A stretch of 64,000 nt of DNA from Streptomyces roseifaciens (GTDB taxonomy: Bacteria > Actinomycetota > Actinomycetes > Streptomycetales > Streptomycetaceae). Each line of letters opens with the position of its first letter. Position 1 is the stretch's first letter. The notes below the pieces were generated by a model that was not told where the DNA came from, searched no databases, and worked only from the letters and a program-made list of their open reading frames with translations. The translations under genes and the position numbers were made by a program. The stretch spans positions 2,925,218 through 2,989,217 of the forward strand of contig NZ_LNBE01000004.1 of assembly GCF_001445655.1 (NCBI RefSeq), given 5' to 3'. Positions 11,703-22,107 of the stretch are shown piece by piece.

Positions 11703-12038
11703 ATGCCGGAGGCCCAGTACATCGCCGTGATGACGACGACCGACAGCGAGGAGCGTGCCAGGCACCTCGCCACCACCGCCGTCGAGGCGCGGCTCGCCGC
11801 CTGCGCCCAGATCGACGGCCCCGTCACCAGCGTCTACCGGTGGCAGGACGAGGTGCACAGCGACACCGAGTGGCGCGTCCTCTACAAGACCGCAGCGGAC
11901 CGCTACGGCGAGCTGGAGGCCCACATCAAGGGCGCGCACACCTACGGGAACCCGGAGATCGTCGCCACCCCCGTCGCCGCGGGCAGCGACGCGTACCTCG
12001 CCTGGCTCCGGACGGAGACGCGCGTCAGCCGCGGCTGA
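11703..12038 (+). CDS. cutA: Divalent-cation tolerance protein CutA
   Basis: Member of the CutA1 family, small trimeric cytoplasmic proteins linked to divalent-cation tolerance and of unclear molecular role; the fold resembles PII. It is 111 residues, with family hallmarks: an early TTTDSEERARHLATTAVEAR segment, the RLAACAQID block with a conserved Cys, TSVYRWQDEV, and the late THTYGNPEIVATPV-like stretch (here AHTYGNPEI). The ATG at 11703 leaves no room for a longer N-terminus. Its 3' end overlaps the convergent secreted-protein gene by 14 bases. Confidence 0.95.
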   Translation: MPEAQYIAVMTTTDSEERARHLATTAVEARLAACAQIDGPVTSVYRWQDEVHSDTEWRVLYKTAADRYGELEAHIKGAHTYGNPEIVATPVAAGSDAYLAWLRTETRVSRG

Positions 12039-12582
12039 GGACCCAGCTCCGCTCGGCGCCCGCCGAGCCCGTGTCGCGGACCGTCCGCACCCCCTCGCCC
12101 GTCGCGTCGCGCGACGAGCCGGTGCGGTGCGTGGCCTGCTCCCAGATGCGGCCGTCCGCCTCCGCGACGACCTTCTGCCGCCCGCCCGAGCCGACCGGCT
12201 CGGTGCGGAAGCGCTGCCCGGCCGCGTCCGCGTCGCACGGCACGGTGACGAGCAGCGCGCCCTGTCTGCCGATGCAGCGGTAGGGCTGCGCCTGTGAGGA
12301 GAACTGGTGCGTGGCCGAGCTGTAGACCCAGGTCTGGGCGGCCCGCCCGGACTCCCGGCACGGCTGCAGCGCCACCAGCCAGGGGCGCAGCGTGCCGCGC
12401 GGGTCGCGGTAGCCCGATCCTTCGACGGTCAGGCAGCCGCCGTGCACGCCGTTGTGGATGCGCACGGCGCCGGCGGGCGCCGCAGGCGTGGTCCCGGCGT
12501 CGGCGCCGGCCAGGGGAGCCGTGACGCCGAGGGCGGCGACGGCGCCGAGGATCGCTGCGGTGGCGCGGAGGGAATGGCGCAT
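12025..12582 (-). CDS. Secreted protein with ricin-type (beta-trefoil-like) repeats
   Basis: 185-residue exported protein. A signal peptide (MRHSLRATAAILGAVAALGV then AGADAG) precedes a mature domain with Cys pairs, an IHNGVHGGCLTVEG segment, CRESGRAAQTWVYSS and CDADAAGQRFRTEPVG, the spacing expected of a short carbohydrate-binding beta-trefoil (QxW-like) protein. No catalytic domain is attached. A role as an extracellular lectin-like protein is inference. Its 3' end runs into cutA by 14 bases in the opposite direction. Confidence 0.7.
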   Translation of the reverse strand: MRHSLRATAAILGAVAALGVTAPLAGADAGTTPAAPAGAVRIHNGVHGGCLTVEGSGYRDPRGTLRPWLVALQPCRESGRAAQTWVYSSATHQFSSQAQPYRCIGRQGALLVTVPCDADAAGQRFRTEPVGSGGRQKVVAEADGRIWEQATHRTGSSRDATGEGVRTVRDTGSAGAERSWVLSRG

Positions 12583-12756
12583 GGCGAGAGCTCCTCGATC
12601 AAGGGGTGGTAATGGAACGAGGGCGTTGACATTACTGACGGCAGTGATCCGCTGACACGCTGTTTCCGGCCATGGTCATTTCCACTCGCACGCCATGATC
12701 AGCCGGGATATCCTCACCGAAACTTTATGAAGTACGGACAAAGGACAGTAAGGCAC

Positions 12757-13614
12757 TTGAAGGCGATACGTAAGAGCGTCGTGGCCGTCACGGGGGTCGC
12801 TCTCGCTCTGAGCCTGGCGGCGTGCGGCGGCTCCGGCGGCGGCAAGGACGAGCCCTCGGGCTCCGGCGGCGGGAAGAGTGACAACGGCGCAGACAAGGCG
12901 CTCAAGGCCGCGGAGCCGGCCGGCACGCTCAAGGCGGCCGCGGCCAAGGGGGCGCGGGAGAACACGTACCGCACCAAGGGGACGCGCAAGGACAAGGACG
13001 GCGAGTACGTCACCGAGGGCGCCTTCCAGGCGAAGCCCCACGCGTCCGTGATGAAGGACGTGGGCCCGAAGACGGCCGAGTACCCGGACGGCGTCAACCA
13101 CGTCATCACCGTGAACGACAAGATGTACTTCAACGGGGAGAAGATCGCCGGCAAGAAGTGGTGGACGTTCAGCGTCGAGGGCGTCGACAAGAGCAAGGAT
13201 CCGTCGTCGGAGCTCTTCGTCCGGATGACGTCGGCCCTCGCCACGTCCAAGGACGTGAAGAACGCGGGCGTCGAGACGGTCGGCGGCCGCCGCGCGGCCC
13301 GCTTCCAGGGCACGGTCGTCGTGTCCGAGCTCGCCGCCTACAAGGGCGACGCGATCACGGACAAGGACCGCGACTTCGTCGTGAACGGCTACAAGAGCGA
13401 CGGCGTGCAGCAGGTCGAGCTCGTCGTCTGGGTGGACGGGGACGGCGTGGTCGTGAAGACCGAGGAGTCGGGCAAGGGCTCCAAGGGCGAGTTCCGCCGG
13501 ACCGACGAGTACCGCGACTGGGGCGCGGACCTGGGCATCAAGCCCCCTCCGGCCGCCGAGACGGCGACCGAGAAGGAGGTCCTGGAGCACGAGATGAAGA
13601 AGCAGCAGAAGTAG
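12757..13614 (+). CDS. Lipoprotein of unknown function (LppX/LolA-like fold possible)
   Basis: 285-residue lipoprotein from the TTG at 12757, preceded by AAGGACAGTAAGG; an in-frame ATG at 12727 would add ten residues but has no ribosome site. The signal MKAIRKSVVAVTGVALALS runs to the lipobox LAAC at about residue 23. A Gly/Ser/Lys linker follows, then a domain rich in beta segments and Lys/Asp (NTYRTKGTRKDKDGEYVTEG onward), with a GGRRAARFQG stretch, typical of streptomycete lipoproteins with an LppX/LolA-like lipid-binding fold. I do not recognise a specific function. The C-terminus is highly charged and ends in KKQQK. Confidence 0.75.
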   Translation: MKAIRKSVVAVTGVALALSLAACGGSGGGKDEPSGSGGGKSDNGADKALKAAEPAGTLKAAAAKGARENTYRTKGTRKDKDGEYVTEGAFQAKPHASVMKDVGPKTAEYPDGVNHVITVNDKMYFNGEKIAGKKWWTFSVEGVDKSKDPSSELFVRMTSALATSKDVKNAGVETVGGRRAARFQGTVVVSELAAYKGDAITDKDRDFVVNGYKSDGVQQVELVVWVDGDGVVVKTEESGKGSKGEFRRTDEYRDWGADLGIKPPPAAETATEKEVLEHEMKKQQK

Positions 13615-13632
13615 CTGAAGTAGCTTCCCGCA

Positions 13633-13682
13633 CGCGAGAGGCGCCCCCGCCCGGCATCGGCCGGGCAGGGGCGCCTCTCGCG
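13633..13682. terminator. Bidirectional terminator between lipoprotein gene and sdaA
   Basis: A 15-bp perfect outer stem (13633-13647 with 13668-13682), with an inner GCCCGG/CCGGGC pairing, separates two convergent genes. Confidence 0.85.
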
Positions 13683-13705
13683 CAGTGGTGCGGCTCAGCG
13701 GCGCG

Positions 13706-15088
<1,383 letters not shown>

Positions 15089-15240
15089 GGTGGCTGCTCC
15101 CTGTCTGCTTGGAGGTGGTACGGGTCGTGCTGGGGGGCGCCCACGGTGGTACGGGGGCGGCGCGTGGTGCGGGGCACCGGGCGCTCACTCTTCAGTGTGC
15201 CCGGTGCCCCGTACCGATGCGTAAATCGGATGCCGATGTG

Positions 15241-16503
15241 TTACTTCAGGCCGGGGTACAGCGGGTGCTTGTCCGCCAGGGCCGTGACGCGGCCGCGCAG
15301 GGCCTCCGCGTCGTAGACCGGCTTCAGCGCCTCGGCGATGATGTCGGCGACCTCACGGAAGTCCTCCGCCTGGAAGCCGCGGGTGGCCAGCGCCGGGGTG
15401 CCGATCCGCAGACCCGAGGTGACCATCGGCGGCCGCGGGTCGTTCGGGATGGCGTTCCGGTTGACCGTGATCCCGACCTCGTGGAGGCGGTCCTCGGCCT
15501 GCTGGCCGTCCAGCTCGGAGTTGCGCAGGTCCACCAGCACCAGGTGCACGTCCGTACCGCCGGAGAGGACGGACACGCCCACCTCGGCGACGTCCGGCTG
15601 CACCAGGCGCTCGGCCAGGATCTTCGCGCCCTCCAGCGTACGCTGCTGGCGCTCCTTGAACTCCTCGCTGGCCGCGACCTTGAAGGAGACGGCCTTCGCA
15701 GCGATCACGTGCTCCAGCGGGCCACCCTGCTGACCGGGGAAGACAGCGGAGTTGATCTTCTTGGCCAGCTCGGCAGTGGAGAGGATCACACCGCCGCGGG
15801 GACCGCCGAGGGTCTTGTGCGTGGTGGTCGTCACGACGTGCGCGTGCGGCACCGGCGAGGGGTGCAGCCCGGCGGCGACGAGGCCCGCGAAGTGGGCCAT
15901 GTCGACCATCAGGTACGCGCCGACCTCGTCGGCGATCCGGCGGAAGGCGGCGAAGTCCAGCTGGCGCGGGTACGCGGACCAGCCGGCGACGATCAGCTTC
16001 GGGCGGTGCTCCTTGGCGAGGCGCTCGACCTCCTCCATGTCGACCAGGTTGGTCTTCTCGTCGACGTGGTAGGCGACCACGTTGTAGAGCTTGCCGGAGA
16101 AGTTGATCTTCATGCCGTGGGTCAGGTGCCCGCCGTGCGCGAGGTTCAGACCCAGGATGGTGTCGCCCGGCTTGAGCAGCGCGAACATCGCGGCGGCGTT
16201 GGCCTGCGCACCGGAGTGCGGCTGGACGTTCGCGTGCTCGGCACCGAAGAGCGCCTTGATCCGGTCGATGGCGATCTGTTCGACGACATCGACGTGCTCG
16301 CAGCCACCGTAGTAGCGGCGGCCGGGGTAGCCCTCGGCGTACTTGTTGGTGAGGACCGAGCCCTGGGCCTCCATGACCGCGACCGGAGCGAAGTTCTCCG
16401 ACGCGATCATCTCGAGGGTGGACTGCTGGCGGTGGAGTTCGGCGTCGACAGCGGCGGCGACGTCGGGGTCGAGCTCATGGAGGGAGCTGTTCAGCAGAGA
16501 CAT
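15241..16503 (-). CDS. glyA: Serine hydroxymethyltransferase
   Basis: PLP enzyme that interconverts serine plus tetrahydrofolate with glycine plus 5,10-methylene-tetrahydrofolate. It is 420 residues, the bacterial standard. Visible landmarks are EMIASENF, the [15 protein letters not shown] block, HGGHLTHG, and [14 protein letters not shown] with the Schiff-base Lys230. It lies between gcvH (45 bases upstream) and sdaA, which places one-carbon units released by glycine cleavage next to the enzyme that can use them to make serine. The start ATG is at 16503. Confidence 0.97.
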   Translation of the reverse strand: MSLLNSSLHELDPDVAAAVDAELHRQQSTLEMIASENFAPVAVMEAQGSVLTNKYAEGYPGRRYYGGCEHVDVVEQIAIDRIKALFGAEHANVQPHSGAQANAAAMFALLKPGDTILGLNLAHGGHLTHGMKINFSGKLYNVVAYHVDEKTNLVDMEEVERLAKEHRPKLIVAGWSAYPRQLDFAAFRRIADEVGAYLMVDMAHFAGLVAAGLHPSPVPHAHVVTTTTHKTLGGPRGGVILSTAELAKKINSAVFPGQQGGPLEHVIAAKAVSFKVAASEEFKERQQRTLEGAKILAERLVQPDVAEVGVSVLSGGTDVHLVLVDLRNSELDGQQAEDRLHEVGITVNRNAIPNDPRPPMVTSGLRIGTPALATRGFQAEDFREVADIIAEALKPVYDAEALRGRVTALADKHPLYPGLK

Positions 16504-16548
16504 GAGTTCTTCCTGGACTTCCTGGGCGAGGGAGGGCGAGGGGTGGGG

Positions 16549-16929
16549 TCAGCCTGCGGTGAAGCCGTCGTACTCGGCGGCGGAGAGGAGGTCCGCCGGC
16601 TCGTCCGTGATCTTCACCTTGAACAGCCAGCCGCCCTCGAAGGGGGCGGAGTTCACCAGCGAGGGGTCGTTCGCGACGTCCTGGTTGGCCTCGGTGACCT
16701 CGCCGGTCACCGGGGAGTACAGGTCGCTGACCGACTTGGTCGACTCCAGCTCGCCGCAGGTCTCGCCCGCGGTGACGGTGTCACCGACGGCCGGGAGCTG
16801 GGCGTAGACGACGTCACCGAGCGCATTGGCGGCGAACTCGGTGATGCCGACCGTGGCCACGCCGTCCGCGTCGACGGCCGACAGCCACTCGTGCTCCTTG
16901 CTGTAGCGCAGCTGCTGGGGGTTGCTCAT
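16549..16929 (-). CDS. gcvH: Glycine cleavage system H protein
   Basis: Lipoyl carrier of the glycine cleavage system, 126 residues. It shuttles the aminomethyl group between P-protein and T-protein. The lipoylated residue is Lys65 within [19 protein letters not shown]; the flanking HEWL and GITEFA segments are standard. AGGAGA lies before the ATG at 16929. It follows gcvT by 100 bases in the riboswitch-led operon. P-protein (gcvP) and L-protein genes are not in this window and must be elsewhere. Confidence 0.97.
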   Translation of the reverse strand: MSNPQQLRYSKEHEWLSAVDADGVATVGITEFAANALGDVVYAQLPAVGDTVTAGETCGELESTKSVSDLYSPVTGEVTEANQDVANDPSLVNSAPFEGGWLFKVKITDEPADLLSAAEYDGFTAG

Positions 16930-17029
16930 GGCTAGATTCTCCTGGATGCGCGTGAGTGCTTGTGCAACGGGTCTTGACAGAGGGAGACGAGAGAGGGCAG
17001 GGGAGCCCCCGGGCGAGCCACGGGGAAGA

Positions 17030-18145
17030 TCAACGCTGCCGCTTGTAGAAGGGCAGGGCCACGACCTCGTACGGCTCGTGGCTGCCGCGGATGTCCACGC
17101 CCACGCCCTGCGTGCCGGGGGCGGCGTGCGCCGCGTCCACGTAGGCGATGGCGATCGGCTTGCCGAGCGTGGGGGAGGGGGCGCCGGAGGTGACCTCGCC
17201 GACGACCTCGCCGCCGGCCACCACCGAGAAGCCGGCACGCGGCACGCGGCGGCCCTCGGCGACCAGGCCGACCAGCTTGCGCGGCGGCTGCGCCTCGGCG
17301 CGCTCCGCGGCCGCCTGCAGCGCGGCGCGGCCCACGAAGTCGCCTTCCTTCTCGAACTTCACGACCCGGCCCAGGCCCGCGTCGAACGGGGTGGTCGCGG
17401 TCGTCAGCTCGTGCCCGTACAGCGGCATGCCCGCCTCCAGGCGCAGCGTGTCGCGGCAGGAGAGCCCGCACGGCACGAGGCCGGCGTCCGCGCCCGCCTC
17501 GGTGAGGGCCTGCCACAGCTTCACGGCGTCGCCCGGCGCGACGAACAGCTCGAAGCCGTCCTCGCCGGTGTAGCCGGTGCGGGCGATCAGCGCGGGCACG
17601 CCCGCGACGGTGCCCGGCAGGCCCGCGTAGTACTTCAGGCCGTCCAGGTCGGCGTCCGTCAGGGACTTCAGGATGGCGGGCGAGGCCGGGCCCTGGACGG
17701 CGAGGAGGGCGTAGGCGTCGCGGTCGTCGCGGACGGCCGCGTCGAAGCCGGCGGCGCGCTCGGTCAGCGCGTCCAGCACCGTCTGCGCGTTGGAGGCGTT
17801 GGCGACGACCATGTACTCGGCGTCGGCGAGGCGGTAGACGATCAGGTCGTCGAGGATGCCGCCGTCCTCCCGGCAGATCATCGTGTAGCGGGCGCGGCCG
17901 ACGGCGACGCTCCCTATGTTGCCCACGAGGGCGAAGTCCAGCAGGGCGGCGGCCTGCGGGCCGGTCACGGTGATCTCACCCATGTGCGAGAGGTCGAACA
18001 GACCGGCGCGGGTGCGGACCGCGACGTGCTCGTCGCGCTCGCTGCCGTAGCGCAGCGGCATGTCCCAGCCGGCGAAGTCGGTCATGGTCGCGCCGAGCTC
18101 GCGGTGCAGGGCGTCGAGGGCTGTGCGGCGAGGGGTGTCGGTCAT
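17030..18145 (-). CDS. gcvT: Glycine cleavage system T protein (aminomethyltransferase)
   Basis: Transfers the one-carbon unit from aminomethyl-lipoyl H-protein to tetrahydrofolate and releases ammonia. It is 371 residues, a normal length. Conserved blocks include [14 protein letters not shown], the DLSHMGEI motif with the functional Asp/His region, [14 protein letters not shown] and [22 protein letters not shown]. The ATG at 18145 has GGGAG upstream; the leader in front contains the glycine riboswitch. It is the first gene of the gcvT-gcvH-glyA-sdaA unit. Confidence 0.97.
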   Translation of the reverse strand: MTDTPRRTALDALHRELGATMTDFAGWDMPLRYGSERDEHVAVRTRAGLFDLSHMGEITVTGPQAAALLDFALVGNIGSVAVGRARYTMICREDGGILDDLIVYRLADAEYMVVANASNAQTVLDALTERAAGFDAAVRDDRDAYALLAVQGPASPAILKSLTDADLDGLKYYAGLPGTVAGVPALIARTGYTGEDGFELFVAPGDAVKLWQALTEAGADAGLVPCGLSCRDTLRLEAGMPLYGHELTTATTPFDAGLGRVVKFEKEGDFVGRAALQAAAERAEAQPPRKLVGLVAEGRRVPRAGFSVVAGGEVVGEVTSGAPSPTLGKPIAIAYVDAAHAAPGTQGVGVDIRGSHEPYEVVALPFYKRQR

Positions 18146-18173
18146 GGTGTGGGCTCCCGGACATGGCAGTGAG

Positions 18174-18396
18174 GACGTCCTCCCCATCTGTCATCGGAAC
18201 CTGAGAGGTTCACCGGAAGCCGCCGCGACACGCGGGGGTCCGGCTTGCACCTTGGGTGGAGCCGCGCACGGTGCGGCCCGCTTTTCAGATCTGCCTCGTC
18301 CGCGCGGTACGGGGCCTGAGAGATTCAAGGGAGGAACTTGCTCCTTCGGCGCCCAGCGCACACGGCGTAGCGTGCAGCCTGGGACTCTCCCGCGCG
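18174..18396 (-). ncRNA. Tandem glycine riboswitch controlling gcvT
   Basis: On the minus strand the gcvT leader holds two consecutive glycine aptamers. Aptamer 1 (about 18290-18396) shows GGGAGAGTCCC, the hallmark GCCGAAGGAGCAAG, CTTGAATCTCTCAGGC and GGACGAGGCAGATCTGAAAAG. Aptamer 2 (about 18174-18288) shows AAGGTGCAAGCCGGA, AACCTCTCAGG and GATGACAGATGGGGAGG. The two-aptamer layout with a short linker is the classical gcvT element, and in actinobacteria it normally activates expression when glycine is abundant. No clear terminator follows aptamer 2, so control may be at translation. End points are approximate. Confidence 0.93.
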
Positions 18397-18567
18397 GATT
18401 CGAGCGGCCGGTATGCAGTTGGATACGCAGTTGGCGCGCACATCATTGCACGTACGGACGCGTTACGGACTGCCTGGCGGCCCCCGAATTCGATTACCTT
18501 TCCTTTACGTTCTGTGGGTAGGGGGCAGTGACGGGCAGTGACCGGGGCCGGGGGAGGGGCGGAGCGG

Positions 18568-19263
18568 ATGGGAACAGCACCGACGGCAGGGAGGACCGGG
18601 CCGGCGCGGGCGCACGGCGCGGCCGCGGCGGAGAGCGGCGCGGCGCGGCCCCGGAGGGAGGTGTGCGACCTGCGCTCCGGAGCGGGCCGCGGAGAGCTCC
18701 GCTTCCCCGCAGGGGACGTGCTGATCGTCTCCGGGCTGCCCGGCAGCGGGAAGTCCACGCTCATCCGGCGGGCCGTGTCCGTGCTGGACGCGCAGGACGG
18801 CATCGTCTGGTGCGTCGACTCCCAGGACACCCGGGAGCGGCTGGAGCGGCACGCACCCCGCTGGCTGCCGTACGCGGCCTACCGGCCCTTCGCCCGGCTC
18901 GCGCACTACGCGGCGCTGTGGCGCGCCCTGCGCTCCACCGCGAGCGCCGTCGTGCACGACTGCGGGCAGCGCGGCTGGGTCCGCCGCTGGGTCGCGCGTG
19001 ACGCACGGCGCCGGGGCGGCGCGGCCCACCTGCTCCTCCTCGACGTGCCGCCGGGCACCGCACTGGCCGGGCAGGCGGCGCGGGGCCGCGGCGTCTCGCC
19101 GTACGCCTTCCGCCGGCACCGGAAGGCGATGGCCCGGCTGCTCGCGGCGGTGTCGGAGCCGCCGGTCCCGGACCGCCCGGGTCACCTGCCGGCAGGGGTC
19201 GCCTCGGTGGTCCTCCTGGACCGCGGGGCGGTGGACGCGCTGCGGAGGATCACCTTCGAGTAG
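18568..19263 (+). CDS. P-loop ATP/GTP-binding protein (AAA family, kinase-like)
   Basis: 231-residue soluble protein. A 50-residue Ala/Arg/Gly-rich lead is followed by the Walker A motif GLPGSGKSTL, a VWCVDSQDTRERL segment, and then an Arg-rich helical part (WRALRSTASAVVHDCGQRGW) and a LLLLDVPPG strand that may act as Walker B-like. The layout resembles small ATP-dependent kinases of the chloramphenicol phosphotransferase/adenylylsulfate-kinase type, but the substrate site is not recognisable. The start ATG at 18568 sits behind GGAGGGGCGGAGCGG; an in-frame GTG 30 bases upstream is the alternative. It diverges from the gcvT riboswitch leader. Confidence 0.75.
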   Translation: MGTAPTAGRTGPARAHGAAAAESGAARPRREVCDLRSGAGRGELRFPAGDVLIVSGLPGSGKSTLIRRAVSVLDAQDGIVWCVDSQDTRERLERHAPRWLPYAAYRPFARLAHYAALWRALRSTASAVVHDCGQRGWVRRWVARDARRRGGAAHLLLLDVPPGTALAGQAARGRGVSPYAFRRHRKAMARLLAAVSEPPVPDRPGHLPAGVASVVLLDRGAVDALRRITFE

Positions 19264-19281
19264 GCGCGTGCGCGGCGCCGC

Positions 19282-19830
19282 CTACAGCGGCAGCGGTGCC
19301 GGCAGTGTCGAGCCGTCTCCCGCCAGGGGGAGTTTCGCCAGGAGGTCCTTCACGACGGCGAGGGCCTCCGTGATCGCCGACTGGACGCCTTCCGAGTCCT
19401 TCTTCGCCGCCGCGTCGATCAGCTTCTCGATCGCCTTGTGCAGCTTCTTCAGCAGGTCGTGGACGTCGTCCGGCGGGGCCGCCGCCGGACGCCCCGAGGA
19501 GGGCGGGGACTGCCGCAGGGAGTCCGTGAGCCGGTCCGCCGACGACCGCAGCCGCTGCTGCATCTCCTTGAGCGCGCCGGTGTCCGGCGTCCTGGACTGC
19601 GCCTCCTTGCCGATCCGGGAGACCAGCGTGAGCGCCTCCCCCAGCTGTCCCACCGCGTCGAGCTGCTGGTGGACGGCGGCCGCGGACTTCGGTTCGGTGG
19701 CCGGGAGCACGACGGACATGTCGGGGTCCGGTGCGTTCACGGCGGCCAGGGAGGGGCCCGCGACGCCGACGGCCACGGAGCCGCAGGCGGCGACGGCTAT
19801 CGCCGAGGCGGCGAACTTGTTGACACGCAT
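19282..19830 (-). CDS. Secreted helical protein of unknown function
   Basis: 182-residue exported protein. Signal peptide MRVNKFAASAIAVAACG onward, cleaved near LAAVNA. The mature part is almost wholly predicted helical with heptad-like leucines (AVHQQLDAVGQLGEALTLV; LHKAIEKLIDAAAKKDSE; AVVKDLLAKLPLAG) interrupted by a Pro/Ser/Ala linker near residue 110. No cysteine remains after cleavage. I recognise it only as a streptomycete secreted hypothetical; a four-helix coiled bundle is plausible. It is convergent with the P-loop gene, with 18 bases between the stops. Confidence 0.65.
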   Translation of the reverse strand: MRVNKFAASAIAVAACGSVAVGVAGPSLAAVNAPDPDMSVVLPATEPKSAAAVHQQLDAVGQLGEALTLVSRIGKEAQSRTPDTGALKEMQQRLRSSADRLTDSLRQSPPSSGRPAAAPPDDVHDLLKKLHKAIEKLIDAAAKKDSEGVQSAITEALAVVKDLLAKLPLAGDGSTLPAPLPL

Positions 19831-20119
19831 GCTGGAGGTTCCCTTCGGTGCGAGGAACCGGCGGGCCGGCGGGGCCGGCGCAGCCGGTGGCGCTGCAGGG
19901 CAGCTGCCCGATCACCGTCCGGCCTGCGGTGCCCCTGTGCAACCGGGTGGCTGCGGCCAGTGCCGTGACGGGAGGGGATGAACGCCCGTACGGCCCGCCC
20001 TGACCTGGGACATCACCGGCGATTTCGGCCACCGGCAGGAGCCCGCGGGGGTACAGCCGTTAGGGTGCATGTGCGGCTACGTCGAGAGTGGTTGGGCGGC
20101 ATTGGACGAGTTGGACGAG

Positions 20120-20917
20120 ATGAGCATCCCCGGGCAGTACGGCTGGAGTCCGGCCACCGGCGGCGGCGCGCCCGCGGCCGCCCCGCCCGGCTGGCCCGCC
20201 AATGAACTCGAAGAGGTGCTCGCCGCCTCCGTGGGCGTGCCCGGCACGGGCGCCCGCATCGTGGAGGCGCTCGGCCGCAGCCACGTCTGGGTTCCGCTTC
20301 CGTCCGGCGGCGGTCCGGACAGCGCCGACCTCGACCTGCCCACGCTGGAGCTCGGCGGCCAGGCCTTCGTGCCCGTCTTCAGCTCCGAGGGGGAGTTCCT
20401 GAGGGTCGCGGGCGAGCGGATGCCCTACGCCGTCGCCCCGGCCGTCGAGTTCGCCCGCGGCCTGCCCCCGCAGGTGGGCATCGTCGTCAACCCCGAGGGC
20501 TCCGTGGGCGCGCCGCTGCCGCCGCCCGCCGTCGCCGAGCTGTGCCGGGCCGGCCGCACCGTCCTGGACGGCGACGCCACCGGCGGCCGCGTGCGGCTCT
20601 TCGAGCCCGACTGGCAGGACGAGCCCACGGCCTTCCTGGCGGCCGCCGGGCCGGAGTTCGCCGCCGCCGGGGTCGTCCGCACGGCGCGGCGCGCCCTCGC
20701 GAGCGTCGAGGGTGCCGATCCGGCCCTGTTCATCGGCGTCGAGCTCGACCTGCCGGACCCCGACAGCCGGTCCGCCGCGCTGGCCGCCGTCGGCCGCGCG
20801 CTCGGCTCCGTGCCCGTTCCCTGGCCCGTCCAGCTGGTCTTCCTGGACGTGGCGCGGGACCCGGTCGGCGACTGGATGCGGGACCGGATCCGTCCGTTCT
20901 ACGACCGCGACCTGTGA
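20120..20917 (+). CDS. SseB-like protein, first of two tandem copies
   Basis: 265-residue soluble protein of the SseB family (named for enhanced serine sensitivity in E. coli). An N-terminal SseB domain (about residues 25-135, with LPTLELGGQAFVPVFSS, then VEFARGLP) is followed by the SseB C-terminal domain (about 145-265), which ends in the motif RPFYDRDL. The molecular role of the family is unknown. The ATG at 20120 was chosen; an in-frame GTG further upstream lacks conserved sequence. The next gene, 109 bases downstream on the same strand, encodes a paralogue with the same domain order and the same RPFYDRD end, suggesting an ancient duplication. Confidence 0.85.
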   Translation: MSIPGQYGWSPATGGGAPAAAPPGWPANELEEVLAASVGVPGTGARIVEALGRSHVWVPLPSGGGPDSADLDLPTLELGGQAFVPVFSSEGEFLRVAGERMPYAVAPAVEFARGLPPQVGIVVNPEGSVGAPLPPPAVAELCRAGRTVLDGDATGGRVRLFEPDWQDEPTAFLAAAGPEFAAAGVVRTARRALASVEGADPALFIGVELDLPDPDSRSAALAAVGRALGSVPVPWPVQLVFLDVARDPVGDWMRDRIRPFYDRDL

Positions 20918-21026
20918 CTCCTCCCCTGTCCGCCCCGGCGGGCTCGTAAGCTGGTCGGACGACCACGGGTGCGCGACGGCGCTCCCGGGTCGCAGCAGTC
21001 AAGGCCGAGAGAAGAGGCGGACCCAG

Positions 21027-21827
21027 GTGAGCGCGGGCGCGGAGAGCGGCGTGGAGCAGATGCTGCGCCAGGTGGCGCCCGGACGGTACGACGCGTACGA
21101 GGAGCTGCTGCGTTCGCTGGCCGAGGGCCGGGTCTGGATGCTGCTCTGGCACGGCCAGGCGGGCTCGCCCGACGCCCAGTACGGCAACATGGAGGTCGAA
21201 GGGCTCGGCTACGCGCCGTGCGTGACCTCCGCGCAGGAGCTCGCGGCCAGCGGCTGGAACCGGGCCCACGAGGTGATCTCCGGCCGGGACGTGGCCGAGG
21301 CCCTCTACCCCGGCCGCTGGGGCCTGTGGCTCAATCCGCACGCGCCCGGCGGCGGCGTGGGCATCCCCTGGCTCGACCTGCGCCGCATCGCCGGCGGCCT
21401 GGACCGGCTGCCGGCCGGCCCGCTGCGGGTGAGCGAGCCCGGCGTGGACATCCCGCAGTTCTACGCCCTCCTCGGGCAGAACGCCCACCGCACCCCCGCG
21501 GTGCGCTCGCTGCGCCGCGCCTGGGTGCAGCCCGCGCTCGGCACCGCGTACCTGGCCATCGGCCTGGACCTCTACGACAGCTCGCAGGGGTCCGTGGAGT
21601 CCGTGCGGCTGATGATGCAGCAGTCGATCGGCGCGGTCCCGGAGGGGCTGCCCGTCTCCACGGTGGCGATGTCGGACGAGCACGACCCGGTCGCCATGTG
21701 GATGCGGGCCAACGCCCGGCCGTTCTACGACCGCGACGCCTACGGCGGCGCGGCGGCGGGCGGCTCGCAGGCCGCGCCGACGGGCTACGGATACCCTCCG
21801 CAGCCCCCTCAGGCCGGCGTCTACTGA
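21027..21827 (+). CDS. SseB-like protein, second of two tandem copies
   Basis: 266-residue paralogue of the upstream protein. The N-terminal domain carries LAEGRVWMLLWHG and NMEVEGLGYAPCVTSAQEL, the linker is Gly-rich around residue 100, and the C-terminal domain again ends in ARPFYDRD before a short Gly/Pro/Tyr tail (GYGYPPQPPQAGVY) absent from copy 1. The start is GTG at 21027, with GAAGAGG upstream. The two proteins may act as a pair. The gene pair lies only a few kilobases from the serine/glycine operon, which fits the family name but proves nothing. Confidence 0.85.
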   Translation: MSAGAESGVEQMLRQVAPGRYDAYEELLRSLAEGRVWMLLWHGQAGSPDAQYGNMEVEGLGYAPCVTSAQELAASGWNRAHEVISGRDVAEALYPGRWGLWLNPHAPGGGVGIPWLDLRRIAGGLDRLPAGPLRVSEPGVDIPQFYALLGQNAHRTPAVRSLRRAWVQPALGTAYLAIGLDLYDSSQGSVESVRLMMQQSIGAVPEGLPVSTVAMSDEHDPVAMWMRANARPFYDRDAYGGAAAGGSQAAPTGYGYPPQPPQAGVY

Positions 21828-22107
21828 CCGCCGACGGGCCGCAGTTGTCCGTATAACGGAACTCCTCTCCACACATCACGGTTGCGCATCCTTTGCCGAC
21901 CGGGTCTGGCGGGTGATCGCGGGGGCGTTGAAGACTCCCGCCACAAGGACTCCCGGTCCTGCGTACGGTCCCGCGTACGTCCTGTGCACGGCCTGCTCTG
22001 CGTGAACTTCCCGCACCATCGCACCTTTCGCACCAGTGATGTGAACCAGCCGCATGCGCGGCGGGCGTTGGGCCGGTCGGCACCGGCCGAGAGGGGTCCC
22101 TCAGACG
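21828..22107. promoter_or_regulatory. Upstream region of the peptide-transporter operon
   Basis: 280 bases with no coding frame. A palindrome TCCGT-ATA-ACGGA (21848-21860) includes TATAAC, a good -10, but the -35 at the correct distance is unclear. It is followed by several short GC-rich palindromic stretches before the permease start at 22108. Likely holds the operon promoter. Confidence 0.35.

Noticed and set aside
12025..12038. Possible sequencing error causing the cutA / secreted protein overlap
   Set aside because: Both stop codons and C-termini are normal for their families; short convergent overlaps recur at 32841 and 52014.
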